Shown here: positions 33,020 to 43,354 of the stretch, in pieces
Layout of the letters: each line of letters begins with the position of its first letter
How positions within the stretch are numbered: position 1 is the first letter of the stretch
Origin: Porticoccaceae bacterium
Lineage (GTDB): Bacteria > Pseudomonadota > Gammaproteobacteria > Pseudomonadales > GM7GCV1
Assembly: GCA_018662305.1 (NCBI GenBank)
Contig: JABJGI010000088.1
Location: forward strand, 1 to 43,788
Direction of reading: 5' to 3'
DNA: 43,788 nt
The notes under the pieces: model-generated
What the model was told of the DNA's origin: nothing
Seen by the model: the letters and a program-made list of their open reading frames with translations, nothing else
The model's database searches: none
Position numbers and translations under genes: made by a program

Positions 33020-34246
33020 CTATCCCAACTCAATTTTGTCGATAGCGGCAATTGTTTGAATATCTTTATCACCTCGTCCGGACAGATTCACTAGAACAAT
33101 CTTATCCTTATCCATCTGCGCCGCTTTTTTTAAACCGTAGGCAACTGCATGGCTGGACTCTAGCGCAGGAATAATTCCCTCTCGCTGAGTAGTCAGATGG
33201 AAAGCCTCGAGCGCTTCATCGTCATTGATAGATACGTAATTTACACGCCCGACATCCTTCAACCAAGAATGTTCTGGCCCAACACCGGGATAATCCAATC
33301 CGGCAGAAACTGAATGAGTTTCAATTATCTGCCCATCATCATCCGCGATAACGTAGGTTTTATTGCCGTGTAATACACCGGGCTTGCCAGCGCTTAGAGT
33401 TGCAGCATGACGTCCTGTTTCAACACCATCACCACCTGCTTCAACGCCGTACATCGCTACCGATTCATCTTCTAGGAAAGGATGAAATAGCCCAATGGCA
33501 TTAGAGCCACCGCCCACACAGGCAACCAAGGAATCGGGCAATCGACCTTCTCTTTCTAGGCATTGTTCACGGGCTTCGCGACCAATAACGGACTGAAAAT
33601 CTCGCACAAGTTTTGGATAGGGGTGTGGTCCAGCTACAGAACCAATAATATAAAAAGTATCATCGACATTGGTAACCCAGTCACGCAGAGCTTCGTTAAG
33701 CGCGTCCTTGAGCGTTTTAGAACCAGAAGTCACCGGTACAACTTTGGCACCAAGTAGCTTCATTCGATATACATTCGGCGCCTGACGAGCAATATCCTCT
33801 GCCCCCATATAAACCACGCACTCGAGTCCGAGGCGTGCGGCAATTGTTGCACTGGCAACACCATGCTGCCCTGCTCCCGTCTCGGCGATTATGCGTTTTT
33901 TGCCCGTATGCTTCGCCAGTAAAGCCTGACCAATCGTATTGTTTATCTTGTGCGCGCCAGTGTGGTTCAGATCTTCGCGTTTGAAATATATTTTGGCACC
34001 ACCGGCATATTCAGTCAGCCTCTCAGCCAGATATAGAGGTGAGGGACGTCCAACATAATGGGTTAGATCGCTATCCATTTCGGCGATAAAGCCCGGATCG
34101 TCTTTCAGCTCCGTATAGATTCGATCCAGTTCGTCCAAGGCATGCATAAGGGTTTCGGCGACATAGCGACCGCCATAGATACCAAAACGTCCTTTTTCAT
34201 CTGGAAACTGACGAAACATAGAACTTCTTAAACTTTCGGAAGACAT
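33020..34246 (-). CDS. trpB: Tryptophan synthase beta chain
   Basis: TrpB, 408 residues, is the PLP subunit that condenses indole with serine. The PLP lysine lies in [11 protein letters not shown]; the phosphate-binding GGGSNAIG and the [12 protein letters not shown] block are present. It begins [22 protein letters not shown], slightly longer at the N-terminus than some relatives. The order trpF-trpB-trpA is typical of gammaproteobacteria that split the trp genes. It starts 61 bases after trpF ends. Confidence 0.97.
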   Translation of the reverse strand: MSSESLRSSMFRQFPDEKGRFGIYGGRYVAETLMHALDELDRIYTELKDDPGFIAEMDSDLTHYVGRPSPLYLAERLTEYAGGAKIYFKREDLNHTGAHKINNTIGQALLAKHTGKKRIIAETGAGQHGVASATIAARLGLECVVYMGAEDIARQAPNVYRMKLLGAKVVPVTSGSKTLKDALNEALRDWVTNVDDTFYIIGSVAGPHPYPKLVRDFQSVIGREAREQCLEREGRLPDSLVACVGGGSNAIGLFHPFLEDESVAMYGVEAGGDGVETGRHAATLSAGKPGVLHGNKTYVIADDDGQIIETHSVSAGLDYPGVGPEHSWLKDVGRVNYVSINDDEALEAFHLTTQREGIIPALESSHAVAYGLKKAAQMDKDKIVLVNLSGRGDKDIQTIAAIDKIELG

Positions 34247-34307
34247 AAAAACCTTTTACTTGATTAACTCTTAGCGGTGAAATCTGTTGTGGAATAGCCC
34301 TAGGCTT

Positions 34308-34919
34308 TTAGCCTGCCACCGCTGAAACAAAGGCGAGCATTCTATCAGCATCTTTGACGCCGGGGGCGGATTCAATACCGCTACTTACGTCAACTGCATA
34401 AGGTTTAACCTTTGCAATAGCCTGCGCGACGTTCTCAGGGTTTATGCCTCCCGCCAATAGGATAGGTTTATCGACTTGCGGTATCAGGCTCCAGTCAAAT
34501 GTCTCGCCCGTACCTCCCTGTGCCCGACTGCTGTGGCTGTCTAACAATAAGCCACTTGCACGAGCATGAGTTTGAGCTACCTCTATTACCTGATCTGCAC
34601 TTTGAACCCGGACAGCCTTAAGGTAGGGAAAACCAAAGGATTCACAAAATTCCGCCGATTCCTCACCGTGAAACTGCAGAACATCCAAATCGACCTCTGC
34701 CAGTACATCCATGACTTCATCTGCACTGGGATTAACGAACAATCCGACACGATTTATAAAGGGCCCCGTGGAATCACAGATAGCGCTTGCTGTTTGCAGA
34801 TCAATAAATCGAGGGGTGTCAGGAACAAATACCATGCCAATAGCATCCACGCCCAAGTCTTCCGCAAATTTGGCATGCTCTGGTGAGCGAATTCCACAGA
34901 ATTTTATTCGGGTATGCAT
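34308..34919 (-). CDS. trpF: Phosphoribosylanthranilate isomerase
   Basis: TrpF, 203 residues, performs the Amadori rearrangement in tryptophan synthesis as a stand-alone enzyme, not fused to TrpC. The catalytic cysteine is C8 (IKFCGIRS) and the catalytic aspartate is in GLLLDSHS; LLAGGINPENV and DVSSGIES bind phosphate. It lies 18 bases after truA, an arrangement shared with Pseudomonas. Confidence 0.96.
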   Translation of the reverse strand: MHTRIKFCGIRSPEHAKFAEDLGVDAIGMVFVPDTPRFIDLQTASAICDSTGPFINRVGLFVNPSADEVMDVLAEVDLDVLQFHGEESAEFCESFGFPYLKAVRVQSADQVIEVAQTHARASGLLLDSHSSRAQGGTGETFDWSLIPQVDKPILLAGGINPENVAQAIAKVKPYAVDVSSGIESAPGVKDADRMLAFVSAVAG

Positions 34920-34937
34920 GAGGTTTTTTCCGGTTGC

Positions 34938-35744
34938 TTATCTAAGCCCCAACCAGAGTTCATTCTCCAGATCTGGCAGTTCAAATTCGGATGGGTATTC
35001 TACCCTAGACAGATAGAGTCCATTAGGTGAAGCTGCCGCTGGAGCCTTAGTGCGGTCACGACCGAGGAAAATGCTTTCAAATTCTTCCAGGCTCAGCACG
35101 CCGCTACCCAAAGATAACAAGGCGCCAACGATGTTTCTTACCATATGCAGCAAGAATGCATTTGCTCTTATCTCGATTTCAATTAGTTTTCCCGACTGAC
35201 TAACCTTTGCGTACTGCACCTCACGAATAGGACTTTTTGCCTGACAGCTTGCTCCGCGGAAAGCTGAGAAGTCATGCCTGCCGATTAGCAGATCCAATCC
35301 ACTTTGAACTTGCGTTAAGTCTAGCTGCTCAATTCTCGTCTGAGTGATAGCCTGAGGAGCAATAGCAGTGCGTTGTTTGCTGCAGAGCAGTAAATACTTA
35401 TAGGTACGAGACAGGGCAGAAAACCGCGCATGGAACTCACCAGACACCTCTTTGGCCCAACAAATACGGATATTATTAGGCAGGTTAGAACTGCCACCAC
35501 GCACCCAGTTGCGAGCAGTACGAGAGTAATTGGACTCAAAATGAATAATCTGACCCGTGGCATGGACTCCAGTATCCGTGCGCCCAGCACAAACGACTTC
35601 AACCGGATGATTAGCAACCACTGAAAGTGCTTCTTCTACTTTTACCTGCACCGATGGGCTATGGTCTTGTCGCTGCCAACCACAGTAGTTATGGCCATCG
35701 TACTCAACGCAGGCGGCATATTTTGTTAAGGGGGGTTGTTCCAT
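34938..35744 (-). CDS. truA: tRNA pseudouridine(38-40) synthase
   Basis: TruA, 268 residues, makes pseudouridine at positions 38-40 of the tRNA anticodon arm. The catalytic aspartate is in CAGRTDTGVHATGQ; other family blocks are VEYDGHNYCGWQRQ, FHARFSALSRTYKY and FLLHMVRNIVGAL. The length is normal. It is the first gene after the fimV terminator and probably heads the truA-trpF-trpBA-folC transcript. Confidence 0.96.
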   Translation of the reverse strand: MEQPPLTKYAACVEYDGHNYCGWQRQDHSPSVQVKVEEALSVVANHPVEVVCAGRTDTGVHATGQIIHFESNYSRTARNWVRGGSSNLPNNIRICWAKEVSGEFHARFSALSRTYKYLLLCSKQRTAIAPQAITQTRIEQLDLTQVQSGLDLLIGRHDFSAFRGASCQAKSPIREVQYAKVSQSGKLIEIEIRANAFLLHMVRNIVGALLSLGSGVLSLEEFESIFLGRDRTKAPAAASPNGLYLSRVEYPSEFELPDLENELWLGLR

Positions 35745-35787
35745 AGGATAATCGGCTGTCTAAACGGCGGTCCTAAACCGCTCTCCT

Positions 35788-35820
35788 AAATTAAGAAAGG
35801 CCCAGACCTTAGCCTGAGCC
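35788..35820 (-). terminator. Rho-independent terminator after fimV
   Basis: On the minus strand a 7-base stem, GGCTCAG/CTGGGCC (one G-T pair), is followed by TTTCTTAATTT. It lies 29 bases beyond the fimV stop and before truA. Confidence 0.65.
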
Positions 35821-35848
35821 TATATCAAGGCTTGCCGGAGGAAATGAA

Positions 35849-38707
35849 TTAACTGAGACTATCCAGCATACCTTGAGCTTTCTCTTTGGAGTCGTCGTCG
35901 CCATCCCGCAACACTTCCTCAAGTAACTCTTTGGCACCGGTACTGTCACCCATCTCTATGTAAGCCGCAGCTAATTCGAGTTTGGTTTCCGCCTCTTCTG
36001 CATCACTCATCTCAGAATCTACGTCATCCAAATCCGCTTCAAAGTCACCGAGCAAATCATCTTCAGATTCTTGCTCGGCCTGCTCTTCAGCATCTTCTTC
36101 CAGATCTGGAAGCTCTAGATCATCTGCAGCGATAGTGGCATCAAGATCTTCTGCTTCTAATTCCGGTTCAGACTCATCCAGCCCATCTGAACTTTCATCT
36201 TCTAGATCGTCAAGTAACGAATCCAGATCCGCTTCTGCATCGGCTAGATCCTCACCGAGATCTTCAGCTGAATCTTCCTCGACGTCTTTGCTAGAGAGAT
36301 CTTCCAGATCATCTACACCTTCAAGCAATGCATCGAGATCATCGGAGTCTGAATCTTCAGCTTCTGCCTCTCGTTCTTCTTCAGCATCTATCTCTAGCTC
36401 TTCGTCTGAGTCATCGCTATCTGGAAGATCCATATCGGAAACATCAAAAGCCAGCGTGTTTTCGTCCTCTTCATCGGCGTCAGAGGAGCTCTCATCTTCC
36501 TCGGCCACTGAGTCATCAGAATCCTCAGCCACATCCGCACCGGCGTCTAGATCAAAATCGAGAGAGAACTCGTCATCCTCTGAATCGCCAATATCGGCCG
36601 TTTCTTCTGTTTCGCTTTCTTCGGAACCTAGATCTTCTTCATCAAGGGAAAAGTCTAGAATGCTTTCTTCGTCATCCTGACTTTCGGCAGGCTCTTCAGG
36701 TTCTTCCGGTTCTTCGTCCAGAGAGACCTCGTCTTCAGAATCGGTCTCCAGCTCATCACTTAAATCAATTTCACCCGGGGAGTCATCTCTCTCGGCAGCA
36801 GCCATCTCAGCCATGGCAGCAGCGTCAAATATTTGGGTCTTCTCCGATTCCTCTTCTTCAGCTTCTTCAGCTTCTTCAGCGGCATCTTCTAGATCCGCTG
36901 CGTCCGATACCTCTTCAGCAGCTTCACCCTCTTCATCTTCAGCTCCACTAAAGAAGGAATCAAGATCATCAAAATCCGAACCCCAATCTTCGTCTTCTTC
37001 GAGGCTTTCCTCTTCAGCAGGTTCGGCAGGCTCTTCTTTCAGATCGGGAAGATCCATATCTTCGCCATCAGCGGCTTGCTCGGACTCTTCCTGCTCTTCA
37101 CTAGTCTCTGCGTCTCCGGAGACATCCCCCAAATCCATAAAGTCGTCGAGGTCATCTGCTTCGAGGTCCGGCATAGCTTCGTCATCAGACTCAGCTGACT
37201 CAGCTGACTCAGCTGATTCATCTGTTACTTCTTCGGCTTGTTCTTCGGCTTCGTCCTCTTCATAGACAGGAGCGTCTTCCATGTATTCAGTATCGTCAAA
37301 GCCGCCTTCTGACTTGCGCTTGCGGATCAAAAGATAGGCTCCAACTAAGAGACCAACCAGAACTACACCCACTAGAGGTAGCCAGGAAAGAATTTTGCTC
37401 AGGATGCCAGGCTCTTCCTGCACAACTGCCGTGGTCACTGGTTGAACAACAGGTTGCACCGCAGTAACGGCTTCTTGCACCGCTCTAATTTCGTTGTTTT
37501 CTACTTCAATCAGGGCTTCCATCACCGCGATCTGCTCTTCCAGCTTCTGTAAACGCTCGTTGAGATCACGATTAGTAATTTGGGCGGCGGCCAACTCTTC
37601 TTCGAGAGCGGCGTTGACGTCAGTGAGAGTCTGGTTTTCTTCAGCTAGCGCTTCAACTCCAGATCCCGCAGCGGCGGCCTCACCTTGAGTCCCGACAGTC
37701 AACCTAAACTGGGCTGTTCCCGGCTCATCGGAGCCACCTTCATCGCGGAAATCGGTTACTCGAGATTGCAGAGGTGTGCCGTCAGCGAATCGCCCTGCTC
37801 CGGACATTGCTTGCGCAAAATCAACGGCTGCCTGAGCTTCTGATCGAGCAATGGCTGCATTTCGAGGTGGTACTCGCACAACTGAGCCAGAGCGCAGCAG
37901 ATTAATATCACCATCGATAAAGGCGTCCGGATTGGCTTCGCGTATCGCAAGCATTGCCTGATGACGTGAAACTCCAAGATCCTGAGCTACTTGACCACCC
38001 AGACTCCAAAGAGTGTCACCATTTTGAATTCGGAATTCATCGGTAGCCAATGAATCAATTCGCTGCTCCGATGGCGCACCGGAAACCAATCTAGGTGCAG
38101 GAGCAGCCTGCACAGGCTCTGGCTCTGGCGCAGGAGCCGGCGCCGGTCTTGGGGCTGCAACGGGCTGCGGAGCAGGGTCGTTGACACTTGAAATAGTCGA
38201 AGAGGCCGTACTTGCGCTAGAAGCAGAAGCTGACGCGCTATTGCCTCCGCCGGAAAACACTGGGAAATCGAGAAGAACGGTATATTCCATCAACAGACGA
38301 CCCGCTGGCCATCGTGCCTGAACAAGAACGTTTAAATAGGGTTCGCGAATCGGCCGGCTTGATGTGACATTCACTACCAAAGAACCGTTTGCCGCAGTCG
38401 ATACGTCAAATTGCAGTTCTGAGTGGGTGAAATCCCAGCTGACACCCGTAGCTTCATAGTCTGACGCACTGCCCAGGGCAACAATCAGTTCAGATTGCTG
38501 TACTGCATCGGCATTCAAAACAGGAATAGTTGCGGAAAGAGGCTCATTGATTACAGAGGTGACCTGCATTTCGCCCAGACCCAGAGCAAAGCCACCGCGA
38601 GATACAGCGGCAAGCAACAGCATTATTACCAATGAAAACCAGCGAGATCGGATTCCAGTCACAATTCTAGTCACAGTTTCAGTCACCAAGAAGGGCCCAA
38701 AGCGCAT
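35849..38707 (-). CDS. fimV: FimV-type polar peptidoglycan-binding protein
   Basis: FimV homologue, about 952 residues, a single-pass inner-membrane hub at the cell pole that supports type IV pili and cAMP signalling in Pseudomonas. In order (numbers from this start): signal segment (about 20-42), beta-rich FimV N-domain (ALGLGEMQVTSVINEPLSATIPVL), Ala/Pro-rich linker (about 180-208), LysM domain (about 225-280, FRIQNGDTLWSLG), coiled coil (about 350-415), one membrane helix (about 439-461), a very acidic Glu/Asp/Ser tract of over 400 residues, and a short TPR-like C-terminal domain (EEAETKLELAAAYIEMGDSTGAKELL). ATG 38707 has a purine-rich site upstream. The acidic tract includes short tandem repeats. 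Confidence 0.92.
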   Translation of the reverse strand: MRFGPFLVTETVTRIVTGIRSRWFSLVIMLLLAAVSRGGFALGLGEMQVTSVINEPLSATIPVLNADAVQQSELIVALGSASDYEATGVSWDFTHSELQFDVSTAANGSLVVNVTSSRPIREPYLNVLVQARWPAGRLLMEYTVLLDFPVFSGGGNSASASASSASTASSTISSVNDPAPQPVAAPRPAPAPAPEPEPVQAAPAPRLVSGAPSEQRIDSLATDEFRIQNGDTLWSLGGQVAQDLGVSRHQAMLAIREANPDAFIDGDINLLRSGSVVRVPPRNAAIARSEAQAAVDFAQAMSGAGRFADGTPLQSRVTDFRDEGGSDEPGTAQFRLTVGTQGEAAAAGSGVEALAEENQTLTDVNAALEEELAAAQITNRDLNERLQKLEEQIAVMEALIEVENNEIRAVQEAVTAVQPVVQPVTTAVVQEEPGILSKILSWLPLVGVVLVGLLVGAYLLIRKRKSEGGFDDTEYMEDAPVYEEDEAEEQAEEVTDESAESAESAESDDEAMPDLEADDLDDFMDLGDVSGDAETSEEQEESEQAADGEDMDLPDLKEEPAEPAEEESLEEDEDWGSDFDDLDSFFSGAEDEEGEAAEEVSDAADLEDAAEEAEEAEEEESEKTQIFDAAAMAEMAAAERDDSPGEIDLSDELETDSEDEVSLDEEPEEPEEPAESQDDEESILDFSLDEEDLGSEESETEETADIGDSEDDEFSLDFDLDAGADVAEDSDDSVAEEDESSSDADEEDENTLAFDVSDMDLPDSDDSDEELEIDAEEEREAEAEDSDSDDLDALLEGVDDLEDLSSKDVEEDSAEDLGEDLADAEADLDSLLDDLEDESSDGLDESEPELEAEDLDATIAADDLELPDLEEDAEEQAEQESEDDLLGDFEADLDDVDSEMSDAEEAETKLELAAAYIEMGDSTGAKELLEEVLRDGDDDSKEKAQGMLDSLS
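36854..36880. repeat. Short tandem repeat in fimV (TTCTTCAGC x3)
   Basis: Three exact 9-base copies, encoding repeated EEA in the acidic tract. In-frame gain or loss of units would change only the tract length. Confidence 0.85.
37191..37217. repeat. Short tandem repeat in fimV (TCAGCTGAC x3)
   Basis: Three 9-base copies (the last with one change) encode ESA repeats. Like the other fimV repeat, it is a possible site of length variation between strains. Confidence 0.85.
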
Positions 38708-38815
38708 TACGCCTGTCCTGTAATCAGTAAGTTGCCGCAATTATTACAGTAATAGCTCCAATTGAGAACTTTTCTGAGCAAATTACTTCACAAAATACCG
38801 CTAAGCTTTTGTTTT

Positions 38816-39931
38816 TTATGTCTGCAAAAGGATTTTTAGCATACGACGCAGAGGTTCCGCCGCCCCCCAGAGCAATTGATCACCCACAGTGAAGGCGGAG
38901 AGGTAATCTGGCCCCATGCGCATCTTATGCATACGACCCACGGGAATCTCTAATTTTCCGGTTACCGCTGTCGGGGTAAGCCCTTGCAGAGAAGCCTCTC
39001 GTTCATTGGGAATCAAATTTACCCACTCGTTTGCTTCACTAATCAGAGACTCAATGTCGCTCATCGGCACATCTTGATTCAGTTTTAGGGTCAAAGCCTG
39101 AGCATGACACCGCATTGCACCAATTCTCACGCACAACCCATCGATTGCCACTGGCTGATCTCCAGTGCCAAGAATCTTGTTGGTTTCGACATGACCCTTC
39201 CATTCTTCTTTACTCTGGCCGCCATCTACCGGCACGTCGATCCAAGGCAACAAACTGCCTGCCAGGGGATAACCGAAGGCGTCTGTGGGAAATTCTCCTG
39301 AGCGCATGGTATCGGTGATCTTTTGATCAATTTCGAGAATCGCTGATCCTGGTTCTGCCAACAAGCCGTCAACCGAACTTTCCAGACTGCCCATTTGCGA
39401 GATCAACTCGCGCATATTCTGGGCGCCAGCGCCCGATGCCGCCTGATATGTCATGGAAGTTGCCCACTCCACCAGTCCTGCTTTAAACAAACCTCCGAGG
39501 CCCATCAACATCAAGCTAACGGTACAGTTACCACCAATAAAATCCTTTACACCGGATTCAATGCCCCGCTGAATGGATTCCATGTTGACCGGATCGAGCA
39601 CAATCACCGAGTTCTCCTGCATGCGCAGTGCTGAAGCGGCATCAATCCAATAGCCTTGCCAGCCTGCTTCTCGCAATTTGGGATATACCGCCTTGGTGTA
39701 GTCGCCACCCTGACAGCTCACAATAATATCCATCTGCGCCAGAGCTTGAGGGTCATTGGCATCCAGGAGTGTAGAGGCACCCTGCCCCATATCGGGAGCG
39801 GCCTGCCCAGCCTGTGAAGTAGTAAAAAACACCGGATCAATTTGTGCAAAGTCAGCTTCTTGCTGCATGCGCCCCATCAATACAGAGCCCACCATGCCGC
39901 GCCAACCGACAAAACCTACTAACTTTTTCAT
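38816..39931 (-). CDS. asd: Aspartate-semialdehyde dehydrogenase
   Basis: Asd, 371 residues, reduces aspartyl phosphate to aspartate semialdehyde, the branch point to lysine, diaminopimelate, threonine and methionine. The NADP-binding [15 protein letters not shown], the catalytic cysteine in [15 protein letters not shown] and the later [16 protein letters not shown] block fit the gammaproteobacterial type. It follows leuB by 36 bases; leuB-asd-fimV is the Pseudomonas order. Confidence 0.97.
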   Translation of the reverse strand: MKKLVGFVGWRGMVGSVLMGRMQQEADFAQIDPVFFTTSQAGQAAPDMGQGASTLLDANDPQALAQMDIIVSCQGGDYTKAVYPKLREAGWQGYWIDAASALRMQENSVIVLDPVNMESIQRGIESGVKDFIGGNCTVSLMLMGLGGLFKAGLVEWATSMTYQAASGAGAQNMRELISQMGSLESSVDGLLAEPGSAILEIDQKITDTMRSGEFPTDAFGYPLAGSLLPWIDVPVDGGQSKEEWKGHVETNKILGTGDQPVAIDGLCVRIGAMRCHAQALTLKLNQDVPMSDIESLISEANEWVNLIPNEREASLQGLTPTAVTGKLEIPVGRMHKMRMGPDYLSAFTVGDQLLWGAAEPLRRMLKILLQT

Positions 39932-39967
39932 ATCAAAATTCCAAATCTATTTATTCTTGCGAAGGGG

Positions 39968-41047
39968 TTATTCCGACAATGCGGCAACCACGGCATCACC
40001 CATCTCTGAGGTTGAAGCTCGGGTCGTACCCTCTGTATATATATCTGCAGTTCTAAGACCCTGATCCAGAACCCGGCCAACTGCCTGGTCAATGCTTTGC
40101 GCTGCCTCTGACTCCGCCAAGGAATAACGCAACATCATCGACAGAGACAATATGGTTGCCAAAGGATTTGCAATGCCTTGTCCGGCAATATCTGGCGCTG
40201 AGCCGTGGCATGGCTCATACATACCTTGCCTATCGGTATTTAGTGATGCTGAGGGCAACATACCGATAGAGCCGGTCAGCATGGCGGCCTCGTCAGATAA
40301 GATATCGCCAAAGAGATTGCCGGTCAGAATGACGTCAAACTGTTTTGGTTCGACTACCAACTGCATTGCCGCGTTATCCACGTAGAGATGAGACAACTCA
40401 ACATCTGGGTAATCCTTAGCCATTTCCGTCACAACTTCGCGCCACAGCACTGTTACTTCCAGCACATTGGCTTTATCGACGCTGCACAATCGTCCTCCTC
40501 GCTTTTGCGCAAGCTCAAACCCGATTTTGGCGATTCGGCGAATCTCGGATTCTGAATAAACATCAGTATTGAAGCCCTGGCGCTCGCCATTCTCCAACGT
40601 CCGTATGCCGCGGGGCTCTCCAAAATAGATACCACCCGTGAGCTCACGAACGATGAGAATATCCAATCCCGCCACCAACTCTGGTTTTAGCGAGGAAGCA
40701 TCCGCCAGTTGAGGGTAAAGAATAGCCGGACGCAAATTCGCAAAAAGGTCTAAATCGGCGCGAATATCCAGCAACCCCTGCTCTGGGCGTAAATGGCGCT
40801 CAACCCCGTCCCATTTAGGACCGCCCACCGCACCGAGCAAAATTGCGTCTGCCGCTCTAGCCTTAACCTGAGTTGCTTCGGGATAAGGCGCCCCATACTC
40901 GTCATAGGCCTGACCGCCCAACTTAGCTTCGGACATTTCCAACCCAAGGCTAAATTTGCGATTCACTAGATCAAGCACTTTGGCTGCTTCAGCAACAATC
41001 TCTACACCGATGCCATCACCGGTCATCAACAATATACTTCTAGGCAT
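39968..41047 (-). CDS. leuB: 3-isopropylmalate dehydrogenase
   Basis: LeuB, 359 residues, oxidises and decarboxylates 3-isopropylmalate in leucine synthesis using NAD+. Family blocks include [44 protein letters not shown], and [27 protein letters not shown] with its metal-binding aspartates. It is joined to leuD by a TGATG junction (1-base overlap), so translation is coupled. Confidence 0.97.
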   Translation of the reverse strand: MPRSILLMTGDGIGVEIVAEAAKVLDLVNRKFSLGLEMSEAKLGGQAYDEYGAPYPEATQVKARAADAILLGAVGGPKWDGVERHLRPEQGLLDIRADLDLFANLRPAILYPQLADASSLKPELVAGLDILIVRELTGGIYFGEPRGIRTLENGERQGFNTDVYSESEIRRIAKIGFELAQKRGGRLCSVDKANVLEVTVLWREVVTEMAKDYPDVELSHLYVDNAAMQLVVEPKQFDVILTGNLFGDILSDEAAMLTGSIGMLPSASLNTDRQGMYEPCHGSAPDIAGQGIANPLATILSLSMMLRYSLAESEAAQSIDQAVGRVLDQGLRTADIYTEGTTRASTSEMGDAVVAALSE

Positions 41048-41751
41048 CAGGCTTGCTCCTTGTCTGTCATATCGCGGGAGGTCTGCTCAGGGCCTACCTG
41101 TTCTGGAGAAATTACGCCGAACAACCAAGGCTTCTGCTGTCTTCTGCGTTGCTCATAGCTACGAATCTCTGGTTCAGATTCAAGAGTTAACCCAATATCG
41201 TCCAACCCCTTAATCAAACAGTCTTTGCGGAAAGCATCGATCTCGAATTCAAAGGTTTCGCCGCCGGGCAAAGTGACAGTTTGATCTTTGAGGCTGACGT
41301 CTAGTTCATATCCAGGATTCGCCTCTACCTCACGGAATAATTGATCCACCTGAGCTTCTGACAATACCAGCGGCAACAAGCCGTTTTTAAAACAATTGTT
41401 GTAGAAAATATCGGCAAAACTGGGGGCAATAATCACTCGAAAACCAAAATCTTCAATTGCCCAGGGTGCATGTTCGCGGCTGGAACCGCAGCCAAAATTC
41501 TGCCGGGCCAACAATACGGATACACCCCGATAGCGATCTTGATTCAATACAAAATCAGCATTCAACTCACGTTCTTCAATAGGCTTGCCGGGCCAGCCCT
41601 CGTCTTTGTATCGCAACTCGTCAAAAAGATTAATTCCAAAGCCAGTGCGCTTAATACTTTTCAGGTACTGTTTTGGCATGATGATATCGGTGTCGACATT
41701 AGGTCGATCCAATGGCATTACCAAACCCTTGTGCTGATCTAGCGCTCTCAT
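41047..41751 (-). CDS. leuD: 3-isopropylmalate dehydratase, small subunit
   Basis: LeuD, 234 residues, is the small (swivel) subunit that pairs with LeuC to isomerise 2- to 3-isopropylmalate. [23 protein letters not shown] and [12 protein letters not shown] are the standard blocks. It is about 30 residues longer than E. coli LeuD; the excess is a polar C-terminal tail starting near [12 protein letters not shown] that looks unstructured. It overlaps leuC by 4 bases (ATGA). Confidence 0.96.
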   Translation of the reverse strand: MRALDQHKGLVMPLDRPNVDTDIIMPKQYLKSIKRTGFGINLFDELRYKDEGWPGKPIEERELNADFVLNQDRYRGVSVLLARQNFGCGSSREHAPWAIEDFGFRVIIAPSFADIFYNNCFKNGLLPLVLSEAQVDQLFREVEANPGYELDVSLKDQTVTLPGGETFEFEIDAFRKDCLIKGLDDIGLTLESEPEIRSYEQRRRQQKPWLFGVISPEQVGPEQTSRDMTDKEQA

Positions 41752-43178
41752 GACTGAAACTCCCAGTTGCGCACATCCACAAAATGACCGGCAATTCCTG
41801 CCGCTGCCGCCATTGCGGGGCTAACCAAATGGGTACGACCGCCAAAACCCTGGCGACTTTCAAAGTTTCGATTTGAGGTGCTTGCGCAGTGTTCGCCCGG
41901 TCCAAGTTTGTCGGCATTCATCGCCAGACACATGGAACAGCCCGGGTCACGCCATTCAAACCCAGCCTCAACAAATATCTGATGCAATCCCTCTTGCTCA
42001 GCCTGATACTTTACTTGGCCAGAGCCGGGAACAATCATCGCTTGCTTAACGGAATCGGCTTTTTTGTGGCCTTTAACGACCTGCGCCGCAGCTCGAATAT
42101 CTTCGATACGCGAATTAGTGCAGGAACCGATAAAAACTCTATCCAGCTTAATATTCTGAATCGGAGTGCCGGCCTCTAAGCCCATATATTCCAAGGCTCG
42201 AGCGACTCCTTCTTGCTTAACTTTGTTATCAAAGCTCTCTGGTGAGGGCACTTGAGCATTCACAGCGGCCACCATCTCAGGAGAAGTTCCCCAAGAGACC
42301 TGAGGTTCTATATCGGCGGCGTCCAGCTCAACGATCTCGTCAAAGATTGCGCCTTGGTCTGAATGCAAAGTATTCCAATGTGCTACAGCGGCTTCCCAAT
42401 CTTTCCCCTTGGGAGAAAATGGTCGACCAGCTACGTAGTCAATAGTTTTCTGATCCACAGCCACCATGCCGATACGCGCACCGGCTTCGATTGCCATATT
42501 GCAAACCGTCATACGACCTTCAATGCTCAATGATGCGATCGCACTGCCACCAAACTCGATGGCATAGCCCGTTCCGCCAGCGGTACCAATTTTTCCAATC
42601 ACGGCCAAGACCACATCTTTGGCAGTAACTCCGGTTTTCAATTCACCATCAACGCGAACCAACATGTTCTTCTGTTTGACGCTGACCAAGCATTGAGTGG
42701 CCAATACATGCTCAACTTCAGAAGTACCGATACCTTGCGCAATACAACCCAATGCGCCATGAGTTGAAGTGTGGGAGTCACCACAAACAACGGTCATACC
42801 CGGCAGTACCGCGCCAGTTTCTGGACCGATTACGTGAACAATTCCCTGTCGAATGTCGTTCAAAAGGAATTCAGCAATACCAAACTCTTCGCAATTGTCA
42901 TCCAGGGTCTGTAGCTGAATTCGTGAGGTCTCGTCTTTAACGGCGGCGTAACCACCCTGACGCTCAACCGGATCGGTGGAAACATTGTGATCCGGCGTCG
43001 CGATATTGGAATCGATACGCCATGGCGCACGTCCAGCCAGACGCAGCCCCTCAAAGGCTTGAGGAGAAGTCACCTCGTGGATAAGGTGCCGGTCGATGTA
43101 GATCAAAGCCGATCCATCGGATCGCTCCTTTACCACATGGTCTTGCCACAATTTGTCGTAAAGAGTTTGTGCTGTCAT
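41748..43178 (-). CDS. leuC: 3-isopropylmalate dehydratase, large subunit
   Basis: LeuC, 476 residues, is the [4Fe-4S] catalytic subunit of isopropylmalate isomerase. The cluster cysteines are in [12 protein letters not shown] and [26 protein letters not shown] is the family signature. I prefer ATG 43178 ([16 protein letters not shown]), matching the family; an in-frame ATG 12 codons earlier gives an unusual leader. It heads the leuC-leuD-leuB-asd operon and diverges from a LysR gene, its likely regulator. Confidence 0.96.
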   Translation of the reverse strand: MTAQTLYDKLWQDHVVKERSDGSALIYIDRHLIHEVTSPQAFEGLRLAGRAPWRIDSNIATPDHNVSTDPVERQGGYAAVKDETSRIQLQTLDDNCEEFGIAEFLLNDIRQGIVHVIGPETGAVLPGMTVVCGDSHTSTHGALGCIAQGIGTSEVEHVLATQCLVSVKQKNMLVRVDGELKTGVTAKDVVLAVIGKIGTAGGTGYAIEFGGSAIASLSIEGRMTVCNMAIEAGARIGMVAVDQKTIDYVAGRPFSPKGKDWEAAVAHWNTLHSDQGAIFDEIVELDAADIEPQVSWGTSPEMVAAVNAQVPSPESFDNKVKQEGVARALEYMGLEAGTPIQNIKLDRVFIGSCTNSRIEDIRAAAQVVKGHKKADSVKQAMIVPGSGQVKYQAEQEGLHQIFVEAGFEWRDPGCSMCLAMNADKLGPGEHCASTSNRNFESRQGFGGRTHLVSPAMAAAAGIAGHFVDVRNWEFQS

Positions 43179-43316
43179 AGGGATACCCGCTATCACTAAG
43201 TTCTTATTTTGCATCTAAGGTTAAAACTAAAGCTGAATCTAAGACTGACTCAAATTTAGGATCGCCATTGTAGGCCTGAGCATAGATAACAACAATTCAT
43301 CTTTTTTATGTTTTTA

Positions 43317-43331
43317 ATTCCCATTAGGAAT
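43317..43331. promoter_or_regulatory. LysR-type inverted repeat upstream of the leuC-adjacent regulator
   Basis: ATTCC and GGAAT face each other over 5 bases, a T-N11-A type dyad, 24 bases before the LysR start. It probably serves autoregulation and perhaps control of leuC. Confidence 0.45.
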
Positions 43332-43354
43332 ACATGGGGTTAGCATGGCAGCTT

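Noticed and set aside
35982-36951. Long Ser- and Arg/His-rich open frames on the plus strand
   Set aside because: They are the complement of the acidic low-complexity tract of fimV; the composition explains the open frames and no start signals or family features support them.
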